Source of the DNA: Ectothiorhodospira sp. BSL-9
Lineage (GTDB): Bacteria; Pseudomonadota; Gammaproteobacteria; Ectothiorhodospirales; Ectothiorhodospiraceae
NCBI RefSeq assembly: GCF_001632845.1
Contig: NZ_CP011994.1
Coordinates: 2,304,001 to 2,368,000, forward strand
DNA: 64,000 bases
Reading direction: 5' to 3'
In this document: piece by piece, positions 17,082 to 29,052 of the stretch
Layout: each line of letters opens with the position of its first letter
Numbering within the stretch: the stretch's first letter is position 1
Translations under genes and position numbers: made by a program
The notes under the pieces: generated by a model
What the model was told of the DNA's origin: nothing
Database searches by the model: none
Seen by the model: only the letters and a program-made list of their open reading frames with translations

Positions 17082-18242
17082 TCAGATCTGTCGGAAAGGG
17101 GACAGACTCATCAGCTTCTCGCACTGCTCCCGCATGGCCTCCTCTTCGCGACGACAGAAATCCGCCACAGGGCCGCGCAGTCCGGCATTGTCCACCCAGT
17201 GGGCGGACCAGGTGCGGGTGGGCAGAAAGCCCCGGCTGATCTTGTGTTCCCCCTGGGCGCCTGGCTCGAACCGGTCCAGACCGTGGCGGATGCAGTAGTC
17301 GATGCCCTGGTAATAACAGGCCTCGAAATGCAGGCCGTCATAGTCCCGTTCGCATCCCCAGTAACGGCCATATAGGGTGTCGCGGCTTCGGTAGCACAGG
17401 GCTGCCGCCACCGGCTGGTCATCTTCCTCGGCCAGTACCATGATCACCTGGCGACCCAGTGTGCGGGCGGTTTCCCGGAAGAACTCCAGGGTGAGGGTGG
17501 GGATGCCGAACTTGCGCTCGAAGGTGGCCAGGTAAAAGCGGTGGAACACCGCCCAAAGCGCGTCATCCACCTCATCCCCATGCAGGATGCGCACGTCCAG
17601 CCCCTGCTCCTGCACCCGGCGCCGTTCCCGTTTCACGTTCTTGCGTTTCTTGGAGCTGAAGCAGTCCAGGAAATCATCGAAATCCCGGTAACCATCGTTG
17701 CGCCAGTGATACTGACAGCCCATGCGCAGGGCCAGTCCCATCTCCCTGAGGGCCTGGGTGTCCTCGGTGTCCGTGAACAAAAAGTGCGTGGTGGACAACC
17801 CCTGGCTGCCGGTGAACTCGATGGCCTGCTGGATCAGGGTCTGACGCAGTGCCCGTGTATCGCGCTGGGGGTGGACCAGCAGGCGCGGGCCGGTGGCCGG
17901 GGTGTAAGGGATGGAGGACACCAGTTTGGGGTAGTAACGCAGCCCCGAGCGCTGCCAGGCCTGCTCCCAGGCCCAGTCGAACACGAACTCGCCGTAGTTG
18001 TTGGTCTTGGCATAGAGGGGCAGGGCGGCCACCAGGGTGCCATCCGGCTCCCGCAGGATCATGTGGCGGGGATACCAGCCAAACTTCGAGCCCAGGCAGT
18101 CGTGCCTCTCCAGGGCGGAGAGGAAGGCATGGCTGAGGAAAGGGTGGTCATGGCCACCCAAAAGATCCCATTCCTGCGGCTGGATAGGGTCCAGGGCATC
18201 GATGATGCGAAGTTCCAGCGCGGCGTGGGAGGCATCAGCCAT
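17082..18242 (-). CDS. GNAT/FemAB-like acyltransferase (COG3146 type)
   Basis: This 386-residue protein resembles the uncharacterised 'peptidogalycan biosynthesis'/GNAT family. Features are DHPFLSHAFLSALE near the N-terminus, a basic SSKKRKNVKRERRRV segment near residue 195, and GRYWGCERDYDGLHFEACYYQGIDYCI in the C-terminal acetyltransferase-like half. FemAB relatives add amino acids to peptidoglycan. The substrate here is unknown. The last coding bases contain GGGGACAGA, so a dispersed repeat has supplied the C-terminal residues. Confidence 0.8.
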   Translation of the reverse strand: MADASHAALELRIIDALDPIQPQEWDLLGGHDHPFLSHAFLSALERHDCLGSKFGWYPRHMILREPDGTLVAALPLYAKTNNYGEFVFDWAWEQAWQRSGLRYYPKLVSSIPYTPATGPRLLVHPQRDTRALRQTLIQQAIEFTGSQGLSTTHFLFTDTEDTQALREMGLALRMGCQYHWRNDGYRDFDDFLDCFSSKKRKNVKRERRRVQEQGLDVRILHGDEVDDALWAVFHRFYLATFERKFGIPTLTLEFFRETARTLGRQVIMVLAEEDDQPVAAALCYRSRDTLYGRYWGCERDYDGLHFEACYYQGIDYCIRHGLDRFEPGAQGEHKISRGFLPTRTWSAHWVDNAGLRGPVADFCRREEEAMREQCEKLMSLSPFRQI

Positions 18243-18339
18243 GGTGGAGCCTTGATGTGGGCACCCTGATTAGGACCGGGTGGGGCGGCCGGTGTTCCAT
18301 GGTGCAACCTGTCATGGTCGCCCTCATCCCCGGCCCTTG

Positions 18340-19305
<966 letters not shown>

Positions 19306-19429
19306 TCAAAGTACGGCCAATCTACTCAAAGCGGCCACAAGCGTAAAGGCGTCGGCGGTGATGGTTGGTGTGCGCCCGCTGGCGCTCCTACGGTACACTA
19401 GGCGGCTAGCCTTCAACCCAGACTCCAAA

Positions 19430-21862
19430 TTGGCTCAGGCACGGCAAAAGAAAAAGGCGGAGAAGACCGTACGCGGCAAGCAACCGACGCCCCGACGCCC
19501 CATGAGCGCTCATCTGCGCCGGGGTTTGCGCGAGGGTGCGCTGCTGGTGCTCACGGCGGCGGCCGCCTATCTGTTCATCGCCCTGGCAAGCTACAACCCC
19601 GCCGACCCCGGCTGGTCTCAGACCGGCACCGGCATGCAGGTGAACAACCTGGGTGGGCGCGTGGGCGCCTGGTTTGCAGACATGTTCTTCTACCTGTTTG
19701 GCTATCTGGCCTATCTGGCGCCGGTGATGGTGGGCTACAGCGGCTGGCTGGTGTTCCGCGGGCGCAAGGATACCGGTGAGCTGGACCTGCACACCCTGGG
19801 GGTACGCTGGTTCGGTTTCATGATCACCCTGGCCGCCGGCTGTGGTCTGGCCACCCTGCATTTCCTGCCGGGCATGCTGCCGCTCAATGCTGGCGGCATC
19901 CTGGGCGAGGTGATTGGGGAGGGGCTGGTGCCCATGCTGGACCTGGTGGGGGTGACCCTGTTCCTGCTGGCCCTGTTCCTCACCGGCGTGACCCTGTTCA
20001 CCGGGCTGTCCTGGCTGGCCCTGATGGATGCCGTGGGCAGGGGCGTGCTGTGGCTCGTGGCCCGTGGCCGGGAGAAGCTGGCGGTCATCATGGAACGCCG
20101 CGCCCTGAGGCGTGCCGAGAAGGCCCGCGAGGCCGAGGTGAAAAAGGAGGAAAAACGCCAGCAGGCCGAGGCCCGCAAGGAGGAAAAGCGCCAGCAGGCA
20201 GAGAAGCAGGCCGCCGAGAAGGCGACCCGCAAGGCCCGCAAGAACGACAAGCCCCGGATCGAGCCGGTGCTGGAACCGATGGTGCCCGAACCCGAGCCTG
20301 CCCTTCCCAAGGCCAAAAAACCCAAGATGCAGTTGTCGCTGTTCGGCGATGACACCATCGACCCCAACGCCGCGCCGCCGCTCAAACTGCTGGACGAGCC
20401 CAAGCCCCAGGAGGGCGGCTTTACCGAGGAATACCTGGAAAAGCTCTCCCGCCTGGTGGAGGAAAAGCTCCAGGACTTCGGTGTGCAGGTGGAGGTGGTC
20501 GAGGTTCATCCTGGCCCTGTGATCACCCGCTTCGAGCTTCAGCCCGCCGCCGGTGTGAAGGTCAGCCGCATCTCCGGCCTGTCCAAGGACCTGGCCCGGG
20601 CCCTGTCGGTGATCAGTGTGCGCATCGTCGAGGTGATCCCCGGCAAGTCCACCGTGGGCCTGGAGATCCCCAACCAGAAGCGGGAACTGGTCAGCCTCTC
20701 GGAGATCATCCGCGCGCCGGTCTTCGATGGTGCGGGGTCGGCGCTGACCCTGGCGCTGGGCAAGGATATCGGTGGCTCCCCTGTGGTGGCCGACCTGGCC
20801 AAGATGCCGCACCTGCTGGTGGCGGGTACCACCGGCTCGGGTAAGTCCGTGGCCATCAATGCCATGCTGCTCTCCTTGCTGTTCAAGGCGCGGCCTGCGG
20901 ATGTGCGCCTGATCCTCATCGACCCGAAGATGCTGGAGCTGTCCATCTACGAGGGCATCCCGCACCTGCTGGCCCCCGTGGTCACGGACATGAAGGAGGC
21001 CTCCAACGCCCTGCGCTGGGGGGTGGCGGAGATGGAGCGCCGCTACAAGCTCATGTCCCACATGGGGGTGCGCAACATCGCCGGCTACAACCGCAAGCTC
21101 AAGGAAGCAGCAGCCAAGGGCGAACCCATCCGCGACCCCTTCTACAACCCCCAGGCGGCCCTGGACCCGGATGAGCCGGCCCCCGAGCTGCAGCCGCTGC
21201 CATTCATCGTCATCGTGGTGGACGAATTCGCCGACATGATGATGGTGGTGGGCAAGAAGGTGGAGGAGCTGATCGCCCGTTTGGCCCAGAAGGCCCGGGC
21301 CGCCGGCATCCATCTGATCCTGGCCACCCAGCGCCCTTCGGTGGACGTGATCACCGGCCTGATCAAGGCCAACATCCCCACGCGGGTCGCCTTCCAGGTC
21401 TCCTCCCGGGTGGACTCGCGCACCATCCTGGACCAGATGGGGGCGGAACAGCTCCTGGGGCACGGGGACATGCTCTACCTGCCGCCGGGCAGCGGCCATC
21501 CGGTGCGACTGCACGGGGCCTTCGTGGCAGACCACGAGGTGCACGAGGTGGTCAACTTCCTCAAGGCCCAGGGCGAGCCCGAGTATGTGGATGCGGTGCT
21601 TGAGGAACCCGAATCGGGATCGGCGGTCGTACCAGGACTGGAGCCGGTGGACAGTGGCGAGGAGTCCGACCCCTTGTACGATCAGGCCGTGGCCATCGTC
21701 CTGGAGTCGCGCAAGGCGTCCATTTCCTATGTGCAGCGGCGCCTGAAGATCGGCTACAACCGCGCCGCCCGGATGATCGAGGACATGGAGAACGCCGGCG
21801 TGGTCAGCCCCCTGCAATCCAACGGTAATCGGGAAGTACTGGCGCCCGCGCCACAGGAGTAG
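19430..21862 (+). CDS. ftsK: DNA translocase FtsK
   Basis: This is a division-septum DNA pump that positions dif sites for XerCD. Four N-terminal membrane helices lie at about residues 30-180. A Lys/Glu/Ala-rich charged linker follows (about 220-290). The motor domain has Walker A GTTGSGKS (about residue 466) and Walker [13 protein letters not shown]. The C-terminal gamma winged helix ([23 protein letters not shown]) reads KOPS. The start is uncertain: TTG 19430 (810 aa) gives a family-like [10 protein letters not shown]-terminus, while ATG 19502 is a safe alternative. The linker is short compared with E. coli FtsK. lolA follows after six bases. Confidence 0.93.
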   Translation: MAQARQKKKAEKTVRGKQPTPRRPMSAHLRRGLREGALLVLTAAAAYLFIALASYNPADPGWSQTGTGMQVNNLGGRVGAWFADMFFYLFGYLAYLAPVMVGYSGWLVFRGRKDTGELDLHTLGVRWFGFMITLAAGCGLATLHFLPGMLPLNAGGILGEVIGEGLVPMLDLVGVTLFLLALFLTGVTLFTGLSWLALMDAVGRGVLWLVARGREKLAVIMERRALRRAEKAREAEVKKEEKRQQAEARKEEKRQQAEKQAAEKATRKARKNDKPRIEPVLEPMVPEPEPALPKAKKPKMQLSLFGDDTIDPNAAPPLKLLDEPKPQEGGFTEEYLEKLSRLVEEKLQDFGVQVEVVEVHPGPVITRFELQPAAGVKVSRISGLSKDLARALSVISVRIVEVIPGKSTVGLEIPNQKRELVSLSEIIRAPVFDGAGSALTLALGKDIGGSPVVADLAKMPHLLVAGTTGSGKSVAINAMLLSLLFKARPADVRLILIDPKMLELSIYEGIPHLLAPVVTDMKEASNALRWGVAEMERRYKLMSHMGVRNIAGYNRKLKEAAAKGEPIRDPFYNPQAALDPDEPAPELQPLPFIVIVVDEFADMMMVVGKKVEELIARLAQKARAAGIHLILATQRPSVDVITGLIKANIPTRVAFQVSSRVDSRTILDQMGAEQLLGHGDMLYLPPGSGHPVRLHGAFVADHEVHEVVNFLKAQGEPEYVDAVLEEPESGSAVVPGLEPVDSGEESDPLYDQAVAIVLESRKASISYVQRRLKIGYNRAARMIEDMENAGVVSPLQSNGNREVLAPAPQE

Positions 21863-21868
21863 TGCATC

Positions 21869-22486
21869 ATGCGCAGATTATTGATCCTCTTGGTTCTGCT
21901 GGGGCTCGTGATCGCCCCTGCCCAGGCCGACAATGCTCGGGAGCGGCTCAACCACTTCTTTCAGGAGATGGAGAGCTTCCAGGCCGATTTCGAGCAGGTG
22001 GTGCTCACGGAGCAGGACGAGGTCATGCAGGCCACCGAAGGACGTGTGTATCTCAAGCGCCCCGGTCAGTTCCGCTGGGACTATGAGAAGCCCTACACCC
22101 AGCAGATCATCGCCGATGGCCAGTTCCTGTGGACTTACGATGAAGACCTGGCCCAGGCCACCGTTCAGGAGATGGATGAAGTGCTGGGCCGCACCCCGGT
22201 GATGCTGCTCTCCCAACCCCGCCCCCTGGAAGAGGATTTCCATGTGGAAGAACAGGGCGAGATCGAGGGCATGAGCTGGCTGGCCCTGACCCCACGGGAA
22301 GCAGGCTCGGATTTCGAACAGTTGCTGATCGGCATGGACGGACGTCAGGTGCGCATGATGGTGCTGTATGACCAGTTCGGTCAGCAGACCCGCATCCGCT
22401 TTGGTGACATGGACATCAACCCCGATATTCCCGCCTCCCGGTTTCGCTTCGAACCCCCGCCGGGCGTGGACGTGATGCACAACTAA
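21869..22486 (+). CDS. lolA: Outer-membrane lipoprotein carrier protein LolA
   Basis: This 205-residue periplasmic chaperone carries lipoproteins from LolCDE to the outer membrane. It has a clear signal peptide ([19 protein letters not shown], cleavage near residue 20), then the LolA pattern [21 protein letters not shown] and [19 protein letters not shown]. It sits in the common ftsK-lolA-rarA order with very short spacers. Confidence 0.95.
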   Translation: MRRLLILLVLLGLVIAPAQADNARERLNHFFQEMESFQADFEQVVLTEQDEVMQATEGRVYLKRPGQFRWDYEKPYTQQIIADGQFLWTYDEDLAQATVQEMDEVLGRTPVMLLSQPRPLEEDFHVEEQGEIEGMSWLALTPREAGSDFEQLLIGMDGRQVRMMVLYDQFGQQTRIRFGDMDINPDIPASRFRFEPPPGVDVMHN

Positions 22487-22521
22487 GGGTGCCCAGGTCG
22501 CCTGATCCATCCTCCGAGGCC

Positions 22522-23844
22522 ATGGCCGCATCCGATCCCATCAACCCGGCCCGCCCCCTGGCCGACCGGATGCGGCCGACGCATCTGGATGAGTACGCCG
22601 GACAGCTGCATCTGCTCGCCCCCGGCAAGCCCCTGCGCCGCTCCATCGAGGAGGATCACCTGCACTCCATGGTCTTCTGGGGGCCACCGGGCACCGGCAA
22701 GACCACCCTGGCCCGGCTGATCGCCCATTATTGCGGGGCTCGGTTCATCACCCTCTCTGCCGTCCTCAGCGGCGTCAAGGACATCCGTGCCGCCGTGGAA
22801 CAGGCCCGGGAGACCCAGCAGCAGGCGCACCGACCCACCCTGCTGTTCGTGGATGAGGTGCACCGCTTCAACAAGTCCCAGCAGGATGCCTTTCTGCCCC
22901 ATGTGGAAGACGGGACCATCGCCTTCATTGGCGCCACCACGGAAAACCCCTCGTTCGAGTTGAACAACGCACTGCTCTCGCGGGTGCGCACCTATGTGCT
23001 CAAGAATCTGGAGCAGGCCGACATCCGTGCCATCATCGACCGGGCCCTGGAAGATGCCCAGCGGGGCCTGGGAGACCGTCACCTGCACATGGCCCCGGAG
23101 TTGCGGGACCTGCTGGCCCGGATGGCCGACGGCGATGCCCGTCGGGCCCTCAATCTGCTGGAGATCGCCGCCGATCTGGCCCGGGACGAAGGGCAGGGGC
23201 CCGTGATCGATCAGACCATCCTGGAGGAGGTTACCAGCCAGGGCCTGCGTCGTTTCGACAAGGGCGGCGAGTTGTTCTACGACCAGATCTCCGCCCTGCA
23301 TAAATCCGTGCGGGGCAGTGACCCGGATGCGGCACTGTACTGGTTCTGTCGCATGATCGACGGGGGCTGCGATCCTCGCTACCTGGCCCGGCGCATCGTG
23401 CGCATGGCCAGCGAGGACATCGGCAACGCCGACCCCCGGGCACTCACCCTGGCCCTGCAGGCCTGGGACACCTTCGATCGTCTGGGCAGTCCGGAAGGCG
23501 AGCTGACCCTGGCCCAGGCGGTGATCTATCTGGCCTGCGCCGCCAAGAGCAACGCCGTGTACGTGGCTTACAACACCGCCCTGGAAGATGCCCGCAAGCG
23601 CGGTACCCAGGAGGTACCCCTGCACCTGCGCAATGCCCCCACGCGGCTGATGAAGCAGCTGGATTACGGCAAGGGGTATCGCTATGCCCACGACGAGGTG
23701 GATGGCTTTGCGGCGGGGGCCTGTTACTTTCCCGAGGGCATGGGTGAGCCCCGGTATTACGAGCCGGTGGAGCGGGGACTGGAGATCCGCATTCGAGAAA
23801 AGCTGCTGGATCTGCGGCGGCGGAATCGGGAAAGCCGGTCGTAG
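22522..23844 (+). CDS. rarA: Replication-associated recombination protein RarA (MgsA)
   Basis: This AAA+ clamp-loader-like ATPase acts at stalled forks. It has [17 protein letters not shown], Walker [14 protein letters not shown], Walker [17 protein letters not shown], sensor 1 [12 protein letters not shown] and the C-terminal MgsA tetramerisation region (LPTRLMK-type: [16 protein letters not shown]). ATG 22522 gives 440 residues. A GTG at 22489, three bases after the lolA stop, would give 451, and neither has a strong ribosome site. It is convergent with cbbO. Confidence 0.93.
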   Translation: MAASDPINPARPLADRMRPTHLDEYAGQLHLLAPGKPLRRSIEEDHLHSMVFWGPPGTGKTTLARLIAHYCGARFITLSAVLSGVKDIRAAVEQARETQQQAHRPTLLFVDEVHRFNKSQQDAFLPHVEDGTIAFIGATTENPSFELNNALLSRVRTYVLKNLEQADIRAIIDRALEDAQRGLGDRHLHMAPELRDLLARMADGDARRALNLLEIAADLARDEGQGPVIDQTILEEVTSQGLRRFDKGGELFYDQISALHKSVRGSDPDAALYWFCRMIDGGCDPRYLARRIVRMASEDIGNADPRALTLALQAWDTFDRLGSPEGELTLAQAVIYLACAAKSNAVYVAYNTALEDARKRGTQEVPLHLRNAPTRLMKQLDYGKGYRYAHDEVDGFAAGACYFPEGMGEPRYYEPVERGLEIRIREKLLDLRRRNRESRS

Positions 23845-23852
23845 GGGCCCCC

Positions 23853-26171
23853 CTACCGCGTCAACCCCGCATACAGCGTCGGCAACGTCTCCGGCAACCT
23901 GGCCACATGGTCCACCACCATATACCGCTTGGCCCCGAAGATCCGTTCCACATAGTCATCCGCATGGGGATCCAGGCTCATGCAGAAGGCGTCCACGCCG
24001 TGCCTGGCCACCTCTTCCACCGCATGCCGCGCATCCTGGCGCAGGTATTGGGGATCGCGCACATCCGTATCCGAAGGCTCCCCATCGGTGATGATCAGCA
24101 TGAGCTTCTTGCGCGTGGGCTGACGCCGCAGCAATTCACCCGCGTGGCGAATCGCCGTGCCCATGCGCGTGGACAGCTGCCCCTTCATGCCCGCCAGGCG
24201 ACCCTTCACCTTATCGTCGTAGGCCTCCTCGAAGTCCTTGAATCGGAAATACTCCACGTCGTGCCGCCCATCGGAATCAAAGCCATGGATGGCAAACGGG
24301 TCGCCGATGCGATCCATGGCGCCGGCCAGCAGGGCGGTGGCCTCCCGGGCCAGTTCCAGGATGGTGCTGTGGGTGCCGCGCACCTGATCATTGGTGGACT
24401 CGGACAGGTCGATGAGCACCAGGACCGATAGATCCCGCACCTTGCGCTCGTGGCGGATATGCACCCGAGGGTCGGGCTGGCGCCCCATGCGCAGGTCCAC
24501 CATGGACTCCACCAGGGCGTTGAGATCCAGATCATCCCCTTCGGGCTGGCGACGATGGCGCTGCATGCCCTGGGGTTGCAGCGCCTCGATGAGGTACTTC
24601 AGACGACTGATCAGCGGCTTGTGCTTGTCGGCCACTGCATCAATCACTGCCGGGTCGCCCATCACCGGGCGGCGCTCCAGGAGCGTGCACCAGTGGGGGC
24701 GCTCCAGCTGCATCTGGTAGTCCCATTCCTGGTAGTGATAGGGGAGGGAGACCGGCGGCTTGCCCTCCTGCTCATTGAGGCTCAGATCCTCGGAGTCCCG
24801 GAAGAACTCGGAGCTCAGGATCAGGATCTGCTGGGCATCGTCGCCGGCGAAGGGCACATCCAGCTCGTTGATCATCTCCATCAGCGAGACATGGATCCGC
24901 TCCTGCTGGGGTTGCCCGAGGCGAACGGTATCGAAGTCCTCCTCGGAGCCCAGGGCCCAGATATAGCGGTTGTCATCCCGATAGAGAACGGGGATGTGGT
25001 CGTGCACCGAGTGGAAGTCATCGGCATGGGGGAAGTGGGGCGCCAGTTCGAAGGCCAGTTGCCAGGCCAGGCCATGGCGCTCCAGGTCGTCATGGATGGC
25101 GGCAAAGGCCTCACGGGCACGCCCAATGAATGGGTGGTCGTCCTGGTAGTCCGGGTCCAGCAGGGCGCGGGCGGTCCGGCCCAGCATGGGGGTGACCGCG
25201 TCGCCGTCCTTGGGGCTGCTTGCATGCAAGGGCGCCCAGATCTGGCGCAGGCCGGGGAAGGCATTCATGGCCAGGGTCTCCACCCGGGCGTCCTCGATCA
25301 GGCCCACCAGCATCCCGGTGATACCGCCCGGGTTATCGGCAGGCATGCGGGCGCGGCTGTACACCACATGGGCGGCCGCATGGGCGGCGGTGGCCCGATA
25401 GATCTGCAGTCCACTGAGGCCGTGCTCGTCGTCGTAGGCATCGGGGACGTGGACGGTGAAGCCTTCGATATAGGGGCGTACACCCTCCTTGGACTCAAAA
25501 TCGCCACTGGTGGGTCGCAGGAAGAAATCCCGTGCCCACAGGGCCCGCAGGTACATGTTGATGCGTCGGTGTACGTCCACGAACAGGGTGCCGCGGCGCT
25601 CCTTCTGGAACACGGACTGGGATTCGGGGGTCTCCAGAGCGAAGTAGGCCACCTGGGCCTTGTAATCGCGCCCATGGACCTTGGCCCCCCACAGGGCCCA
25701 GCGGCGCAGGCCGCCCAGGGTGAGATGGGTCAGGAGCACGTCCAGGTGTTCCAGCATGGGGCGGATGCCCCGGGGCGCCTGGGCCACCAGGTTTTCCAGC
25801 AGGCCCAGGTAGCGCAGGAACAGATCGGGATCACCCAGGCGCCGCGCCGCAATGGGGCTGGTGGAGATCACCAGGCCCACCACGGCGCCGCTGGTTTTGG
25901 AGGAGAGCCTGGCCGAGGCTTCCAGCAGATAGCGCACCGCGTCCTCGCCCAGTTCCCGGGCGACGCTGGGGGCCTCCTGGATGAAGTCGATCACCGGTTC
26001 GCTGCCACGACCCAGGCTTTTGAGGGCCACGGCGCCTTCCAGGTAAAAGTTTTTCAGGCCCGAGGGGCTGAAGGTGCGCACCGCCTCCTGCCACGCTGAA
26101 CCCATCACCTCCTCGGCATGACCTCCCAGGTCATCCAGCAGATCCCGATAATCTTCCAGATCGATGCTCAT
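23853..26171 (-). CDS. cbbO: CbbO, von Willebrand A-domain RuBisCO activase adaptor
   Basis: This 772-residue protein has a large helical N-terminal region and a C-terminal VWA domain. Its MIDAS motif is DLSES at about residue 588 (VLVLIDLSESTND), and a further metal-site stretch reads IITDGEPSDTDV. Together with the CbbQ hexamer it forms a mechanochemical activase that removes inhibitory sugar phosphates from form I RuBisCO. It lies 20 bases after cbbQ and ends the cbbLSQO operon. Confidence 0.93.
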   Translation of the reverse strand: MSIDLEDYRDLLDDLGGHAEEVMGSAWQEAVRTFSPSGLKNFYLEGAVALKSLGRGSEPVIDFIQEAPSVARELGEDAVRYLLEASARLSSKTSGAVVGLVISTSPIAARRLGDPDLFLRYLGLLENLVAQAPRGIRPMLEHLDVLLTHLTLGGLRRWALWGAKVHGRDYKAQVAYFALETPESQSVFQKERRGTLFVDVHRRINMYLRALWARDFFLRPTSGDFESKEGVRPYIEGFTVHVPDAYDDEHGLSGLQIYRATAAHAAAHVVYSRARMPADNPGGITGMLVGLIEDARVETLAMNAFPGLRQIWAPLHASSPKDGDAVTPMLGRTARALLDPDYQDDHPFIGRAREAFAAIHDDLERHGLAWQLAFELAPHFPHADDFHSVHDHIPVLYRDDNRYIWALGSEEDFDTVRLGQPQQERIHVSLMEMINELDVPFAGDDAQQILILSSEFFRDSEDLSLNEQEGKPPVSLPYHYQEWDYQMQLERPHWCTLLERRPVMGDPAVIDAVADKHKPLISRLKYLIEALQPQGMQRHRRQPEGDDLDLNALVESMVDLRMGRQPDPRVHIRHERKVRDLSVLVLIDLSESTNDQVRGTHSTILELAREATALLAGAMDRIGDPFAIHGFDSDGRHDVEYFRFKDFEEAYDDKVKGRLAGMKGQLSTRMGTAIRHAGELLRRQPTRKKLMLIITDGEPSDTDVRDPQYLRQDARHAVEEVARHGVDAFCMSLDPHADDYVERIFGAKRYMVVDHVARLPETLPTLYAGLTR

Positions 26172-26191
26172 GGCACTCCACTCCGAGTGGC

Positions 26192-26995
26192 TCAGAAAAA
26201 GGTGGTCACCGCCGCATCCAGCGCGTCGCGCATGTCCGGGTCGTCCGTCAGGGGGCGCACCAGGGCCATGCGGCAGGCGGCTAGGGGGTCTACATCCCGG
26301 GCGATCAGGGAGCCGGCGTGGACCAGCATGCGGGTGGAGATGCCTTCGTCCAGACCGTGACCCTTCAGGTTGCGGGCGCGCTCGGCCACGCCCACCAGTT
26401 TGCCGGCCACGTCATGGGAGACACCCGTCTCGTGGGAGACGATCTCCTTCTCCACATCGGCCTCCGGATAACCAAAATCCAGAGCGCCGAAACGTTGTTT
26501 GGTGGATTGCTTCAAATCCTTCATCAGACTCTGGTAACCCGGGTTGTACGAGATCACCAGCTGAAAATCCTCATGGGCCTCGACCAGTTCCCCTTTCTTC
26601 TCCAGGGGCAGAACGCGGCGATTGTCGGTCAGGGGGTGGATCACCACCACGGTGTCCTGCCGGGCCTCCACGACTTCGTCCAGGTAGCAGATGGCACCAT
26701 GACGTGCAGCCAGGGTGAGGGGGCCGTCCTGCCAGCGGGTGCCGTTGGCATCCAGCAGGTAGCGTCCCACCAGGTCGGAGGCGGTCATGTCCTCGTTACA
26801 GGCCACGGTGATCAGGGGCTTGCCCAGCTTCCAGGCCATGTACTCCACAAAACGGGTCTTGCCGCAACCGGTGGGGCCCTTGAGCATCATGGGCATGCGC
26901 ACGGCATAGGCGGCCTCGTAGAGATCCACCTCGTCGCCCACGGCGCGGTAATAGGGTTCTTGGGTGACCTGATAATCGCGAACGTCTTCGTGCAT
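26192..26995 (-). CDS. cbbQ: CbbQ, MoxR-type AAA+ RuBisCO activase
   Basis: This 267-residue AAA+ ATPase of the MoxR/NorQ group has Walker A GPTGCGKT (40-47), Walker [13 protein letters not shown], sensor ISYNPGYQ and the C-terminal CbbQ region ([12 protein letters not shown]). It works with CbbO on the RuBisCO encoded just upstream. A strong hairpin separates it from cbbS. Confidence 0.94.
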   Translation of the reverse strand: MHEDVRDYQVTQEPYYRAVGDEVDLYEAAYAVRMPMMLKGPTGCGKTRFVEYMAWKLGKPLITVACNEDMTASDLVGRYLLDANGTRWQDGPLTLAARHGAICYLDEVVEARQDTVVVIHPLTDNRRVLPLEKKGELVEAHEDFQLVISYNPGYQSLMKDLKQSTKQRFGALDFGYPEADVEKEIVSHETGVSHDVAGKLVGVAERARNLKGHGLDEGISTRMLVHAGSLIARDVDPLAACRMALVRPLTDDPDMRDALDAAVTTFF

Positions 26996-27012
26996 GGGTG
27001 TCTCCTGCTAAG

Positions 27013-27038
27013 CCCCTCTCCCGCGGGCGGGAGAGGGG
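27013..27038 (-). terminator. Perfect 12-bp hairpin between cbbS and cbbQ
   Basis: CCCCTCTCCCGC (27013-27024) pairs with GCGGGAGAGGGG (27027-27038). It lies between the abundant cbbLS message and cbbQO. It could attenuate read-through or protect the 3' end of a cbbLS transcript and so lower activase expression relative to enzyme. There is no T-tract. Confidence 0.55.
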
Positions 27039-27070
27039 GTGGGGTGAGGGCAGGGCGGATGCCCCCGGGC

Positions 27071-27400
27071 TCAGCCCTTGTGCACCAGCATGGAGGTGCC
27101 CTGGCACTGGGCGTAGTTGTCGTAACCGATCAACCGCACCAGGTGACCCGGGTTCTCCTGCTTGCAGGCCTCCACTTCGGCCAGGACGGTGTCCACCGAC
27201 TGCTCACCGAACATGGGCAGCTTCCACATGTACCAGTAGGAACCGAAGGCGTTCTCGGGCTCGCTGTGCTCGATGGCCGGGTTCCAGCCCTGGTCCACCA
27301 GATACTGGATCTGCTGGCGGATCTGCTCGGCGTTCATCTGCGGCAGGTAGGAGAAGGTCTCGTATTTCTGCGACGACTTGAAGCTCTGGATATCAGACAT
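27071..27400 (-). CDS. cbbS: RuBisCO small subunit (form IA)
   Basis: This 109-residue small subunit has the [33 protein letters not shown] start region, the [15 protein letters not shown] core and the C-terminal [21 protein letters not shown]. It combines with CbbL as L8S8 in the Calvin cycle. It is 73 bases downstream of cbbL. Confidence 0.97.
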   Translation of the reverse strand: MSDIQSFKSSQKYETFSYLPQMNAEQIRQQIQYLVDQGWNPAIEHSEPENAFGSYWYMWKLPMFGEQSVDTVLAEVEACKQENPGHLVRLIGYDNYAQCQGTSMLVHKG

Positions 27401-27473
27401 GGTGTCATCCTCTTTCGATCAGGTGGCGGGGCGGCGCTGCGCCGCCCTCGCAAGGGTCAATGAGCGGGTTCGA

Positions 27474-28895
27474 TCAGCGGTGCTGCACGTCCAGCTTGTC
27501 CACGGTGTCGAACTCGAACTTGATCTCCTTCCAGGTTTCCATGGCGATCTTGAGTTCGGGGCTGTGGCTGGCGGCGGCAGTGAGGATGTCCTTGCCTTCC
27601 TTCTCCAGCTCGCGGCCTTCGTTGCGGGCCTGCACACAGGCTTCCAGAGCCACGCGGTTGGCGGTGGCGCCGGCCGCGTTGCCCCAGGGATGACCCAGGG
27701 TGCCGCCGCCGAACTGGAACACGGCGTCGTCACCGAAGATGGCGACCAGTGCCGGCATGTGCCACACGTGGATGCCGCCAGAGGCCACGGCGAAGACGCC
27801 AGGCATGGAGCCCCAGTCCTGATCGAAGAAGATGCCGCGGGAGCGGTCTTCCTTGATGTAATCCTCGCGCAGCAGGTCGATCCAGCCCAGGGTGGCATCA
27901 CGGTCGCCTTCCAGCTTGCCCACCACGGTGCCGGTGTGCAGGTGGTCGCCGCCGGACAGACGCAGGATCTTGGCCAGCACCCGGAAGTGGATACCGTGGC
28001 GCGGATGACGGTCCATGACCGCGTGCATGGCGCGGTGGATGTGCAGCAGCATGCCGTTTTCGCGGCACCAGTTGGCCAGGCCGGTGTTGGCGCAGAAACC
28101 GCCGGTGATGTAGTCGTGCATGATGATGGGGGCACCGATTTCCTTGGCGTACTCGGCGCGCTTGTACATCTCTTCCGGCGTGGGGGCGGTCACGTTCAGG
28201 TAGTGGCCCTTGCGCTCGCCGGTTTCCTGCTCCGCCTTGTCGATGGCTTCCATGACGAAGTCGAAACGCTGGCGCCAGCGCATGAACGGCTGGGAGTTCA
28301 CGTTCTCGTCGTCCTTGGTGAAGTCCAGACCACCGCGCAGGCACTCATACACGGCCCGGCCATAGTTCTTGGCAGACAGGCCCAGCTTGGGCTTGATGGT
28401 GCAGCCCAGCAGGCCGCGGCCATACTTGTTCATGATGTCGCGTTCCACCTGGATGCCGTGCGGAGGACCACCGCAGGTCTTCACATAGGCAATGGGGAAG
28501 CGCACGTCTTCCAGACGCAGGGTGCGCACGGCCTTGAAGCCGAACACGTTGCCCACCAGGGAGGTGAACACGTTGACCACCGAGCCTTCCTCAAACAGGT
28601 CGATGGGGTAGGCGATGAAGGCATAGAAGCACTCATCGTCACCGGGCACATCCTCGATCTTGTAGGCGCGGCCCTTGTAGTAGTCCATGTCGGTGAGCAG
28701 GTCGGTCCACACCGTGGTCCAGGTGCCGGTGGAGGACTCGGCGGCCACGGCGGCGGCAGCCTCTTCGCGATCCACACCCGGCTGCGGGGTGATCTTGAAC
28801 ACCGCCAGGATGTCGGTATCGCGGGGGGTATACTCCGGGGTCCAGTACGTCTGGCGGTAGTCTTTTACACCAGCACTGTAGGTCTTAACGGCCAT
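27474..28895 (-). CDS. cbbL: RuBisCO large subunit (form IA)
   Basis: This 473-residue catalytic subunit is complete. It has K168/K170 in TIKPK, carbamylated K194 within FTKDDEN, H287-R288, H320 and loop-6 K327 in GTVVGKLEG. The [17 protein letters not shown] block and N-terminal sequence are those of proteobacterial form I enzymes. With cbbS, cbbQ and cbbO downstream, this is the non-carboxysomal cbbLSQO arrangement. No cbbR gene stands upstream, where it usually does. Confidence 0.97.
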   Translation of the reverse strand: MAVKTYSAGVKDYRQTYWTPEYTPRDTDILAVFKITPQPGVDREEAAAAVAAESSTGTWTTVWTDLLTDMDYYKGRAYKIEDVPGDDECFYAFIAYPIDLFEEGSVVNVFTSLVGNVFGFKAVRTLRLEDVRFPIAYVKTCGGPPHGIQVERDIMNKYGRGLLGCTIKPKLGLSAKNYGRAVYECLRGGLDFTKDDENVNSQPFMRWRQRFDFVMEAIDKAEQETGERKGHYLNVTAPTPEEMYKRAEYAKEIGAPIIMHDYITGGFCANTGLANWCRENGMLLHIHRAMHAVMDRHPRHGIHFRVLAKILRLSGGDHLHTGTVVGKLEGDRDATLGWIDLLREDYIKEDRSRGIFFDQDWGSMPGVFAVASGGIHVWHMPALVAIFGDDAVFQFGGGTLGHPWGNAAGATANRVALEACVQARNEGRELEKEGKDILTAAASHSPELKIAMETWKEIKFEFDTVDKLDVQHR

Positions 28896-28989
28896 CGTCG
28901 ACTCCTTTGATTTTTTAGGTTCTGTCGCCCCCCTGCCGGCGGCGCCGGTGTAGGGTGCGTAACAAGTCTGCTTCGACGTGAGAAAGACT

Positions 28990-29052
28990 ACAATAAGTGC
29001 GGGTATAATTAATAATCAATTGTTGTGATTGTTTGGATAACCTATAGGTTAT
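28990..29052 (-). promoter_or_regulatory. cbbL promoter with palindromic ATAACCTATAGGTTAT upstream site
   Basis: For leftward transcription TTGATT (29014-29019) and TATTGT (28990-28995) are spaced by 18 bases. About 18 bases further upstream is a perfect 16-base palindrome, ATAACCTATAGGTTAT (29037-29052). Its position and TNA-type ends are what a LysR-type activator such as CbbR would need. The assignment to CbbR is inference. Confidence 0.55.
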
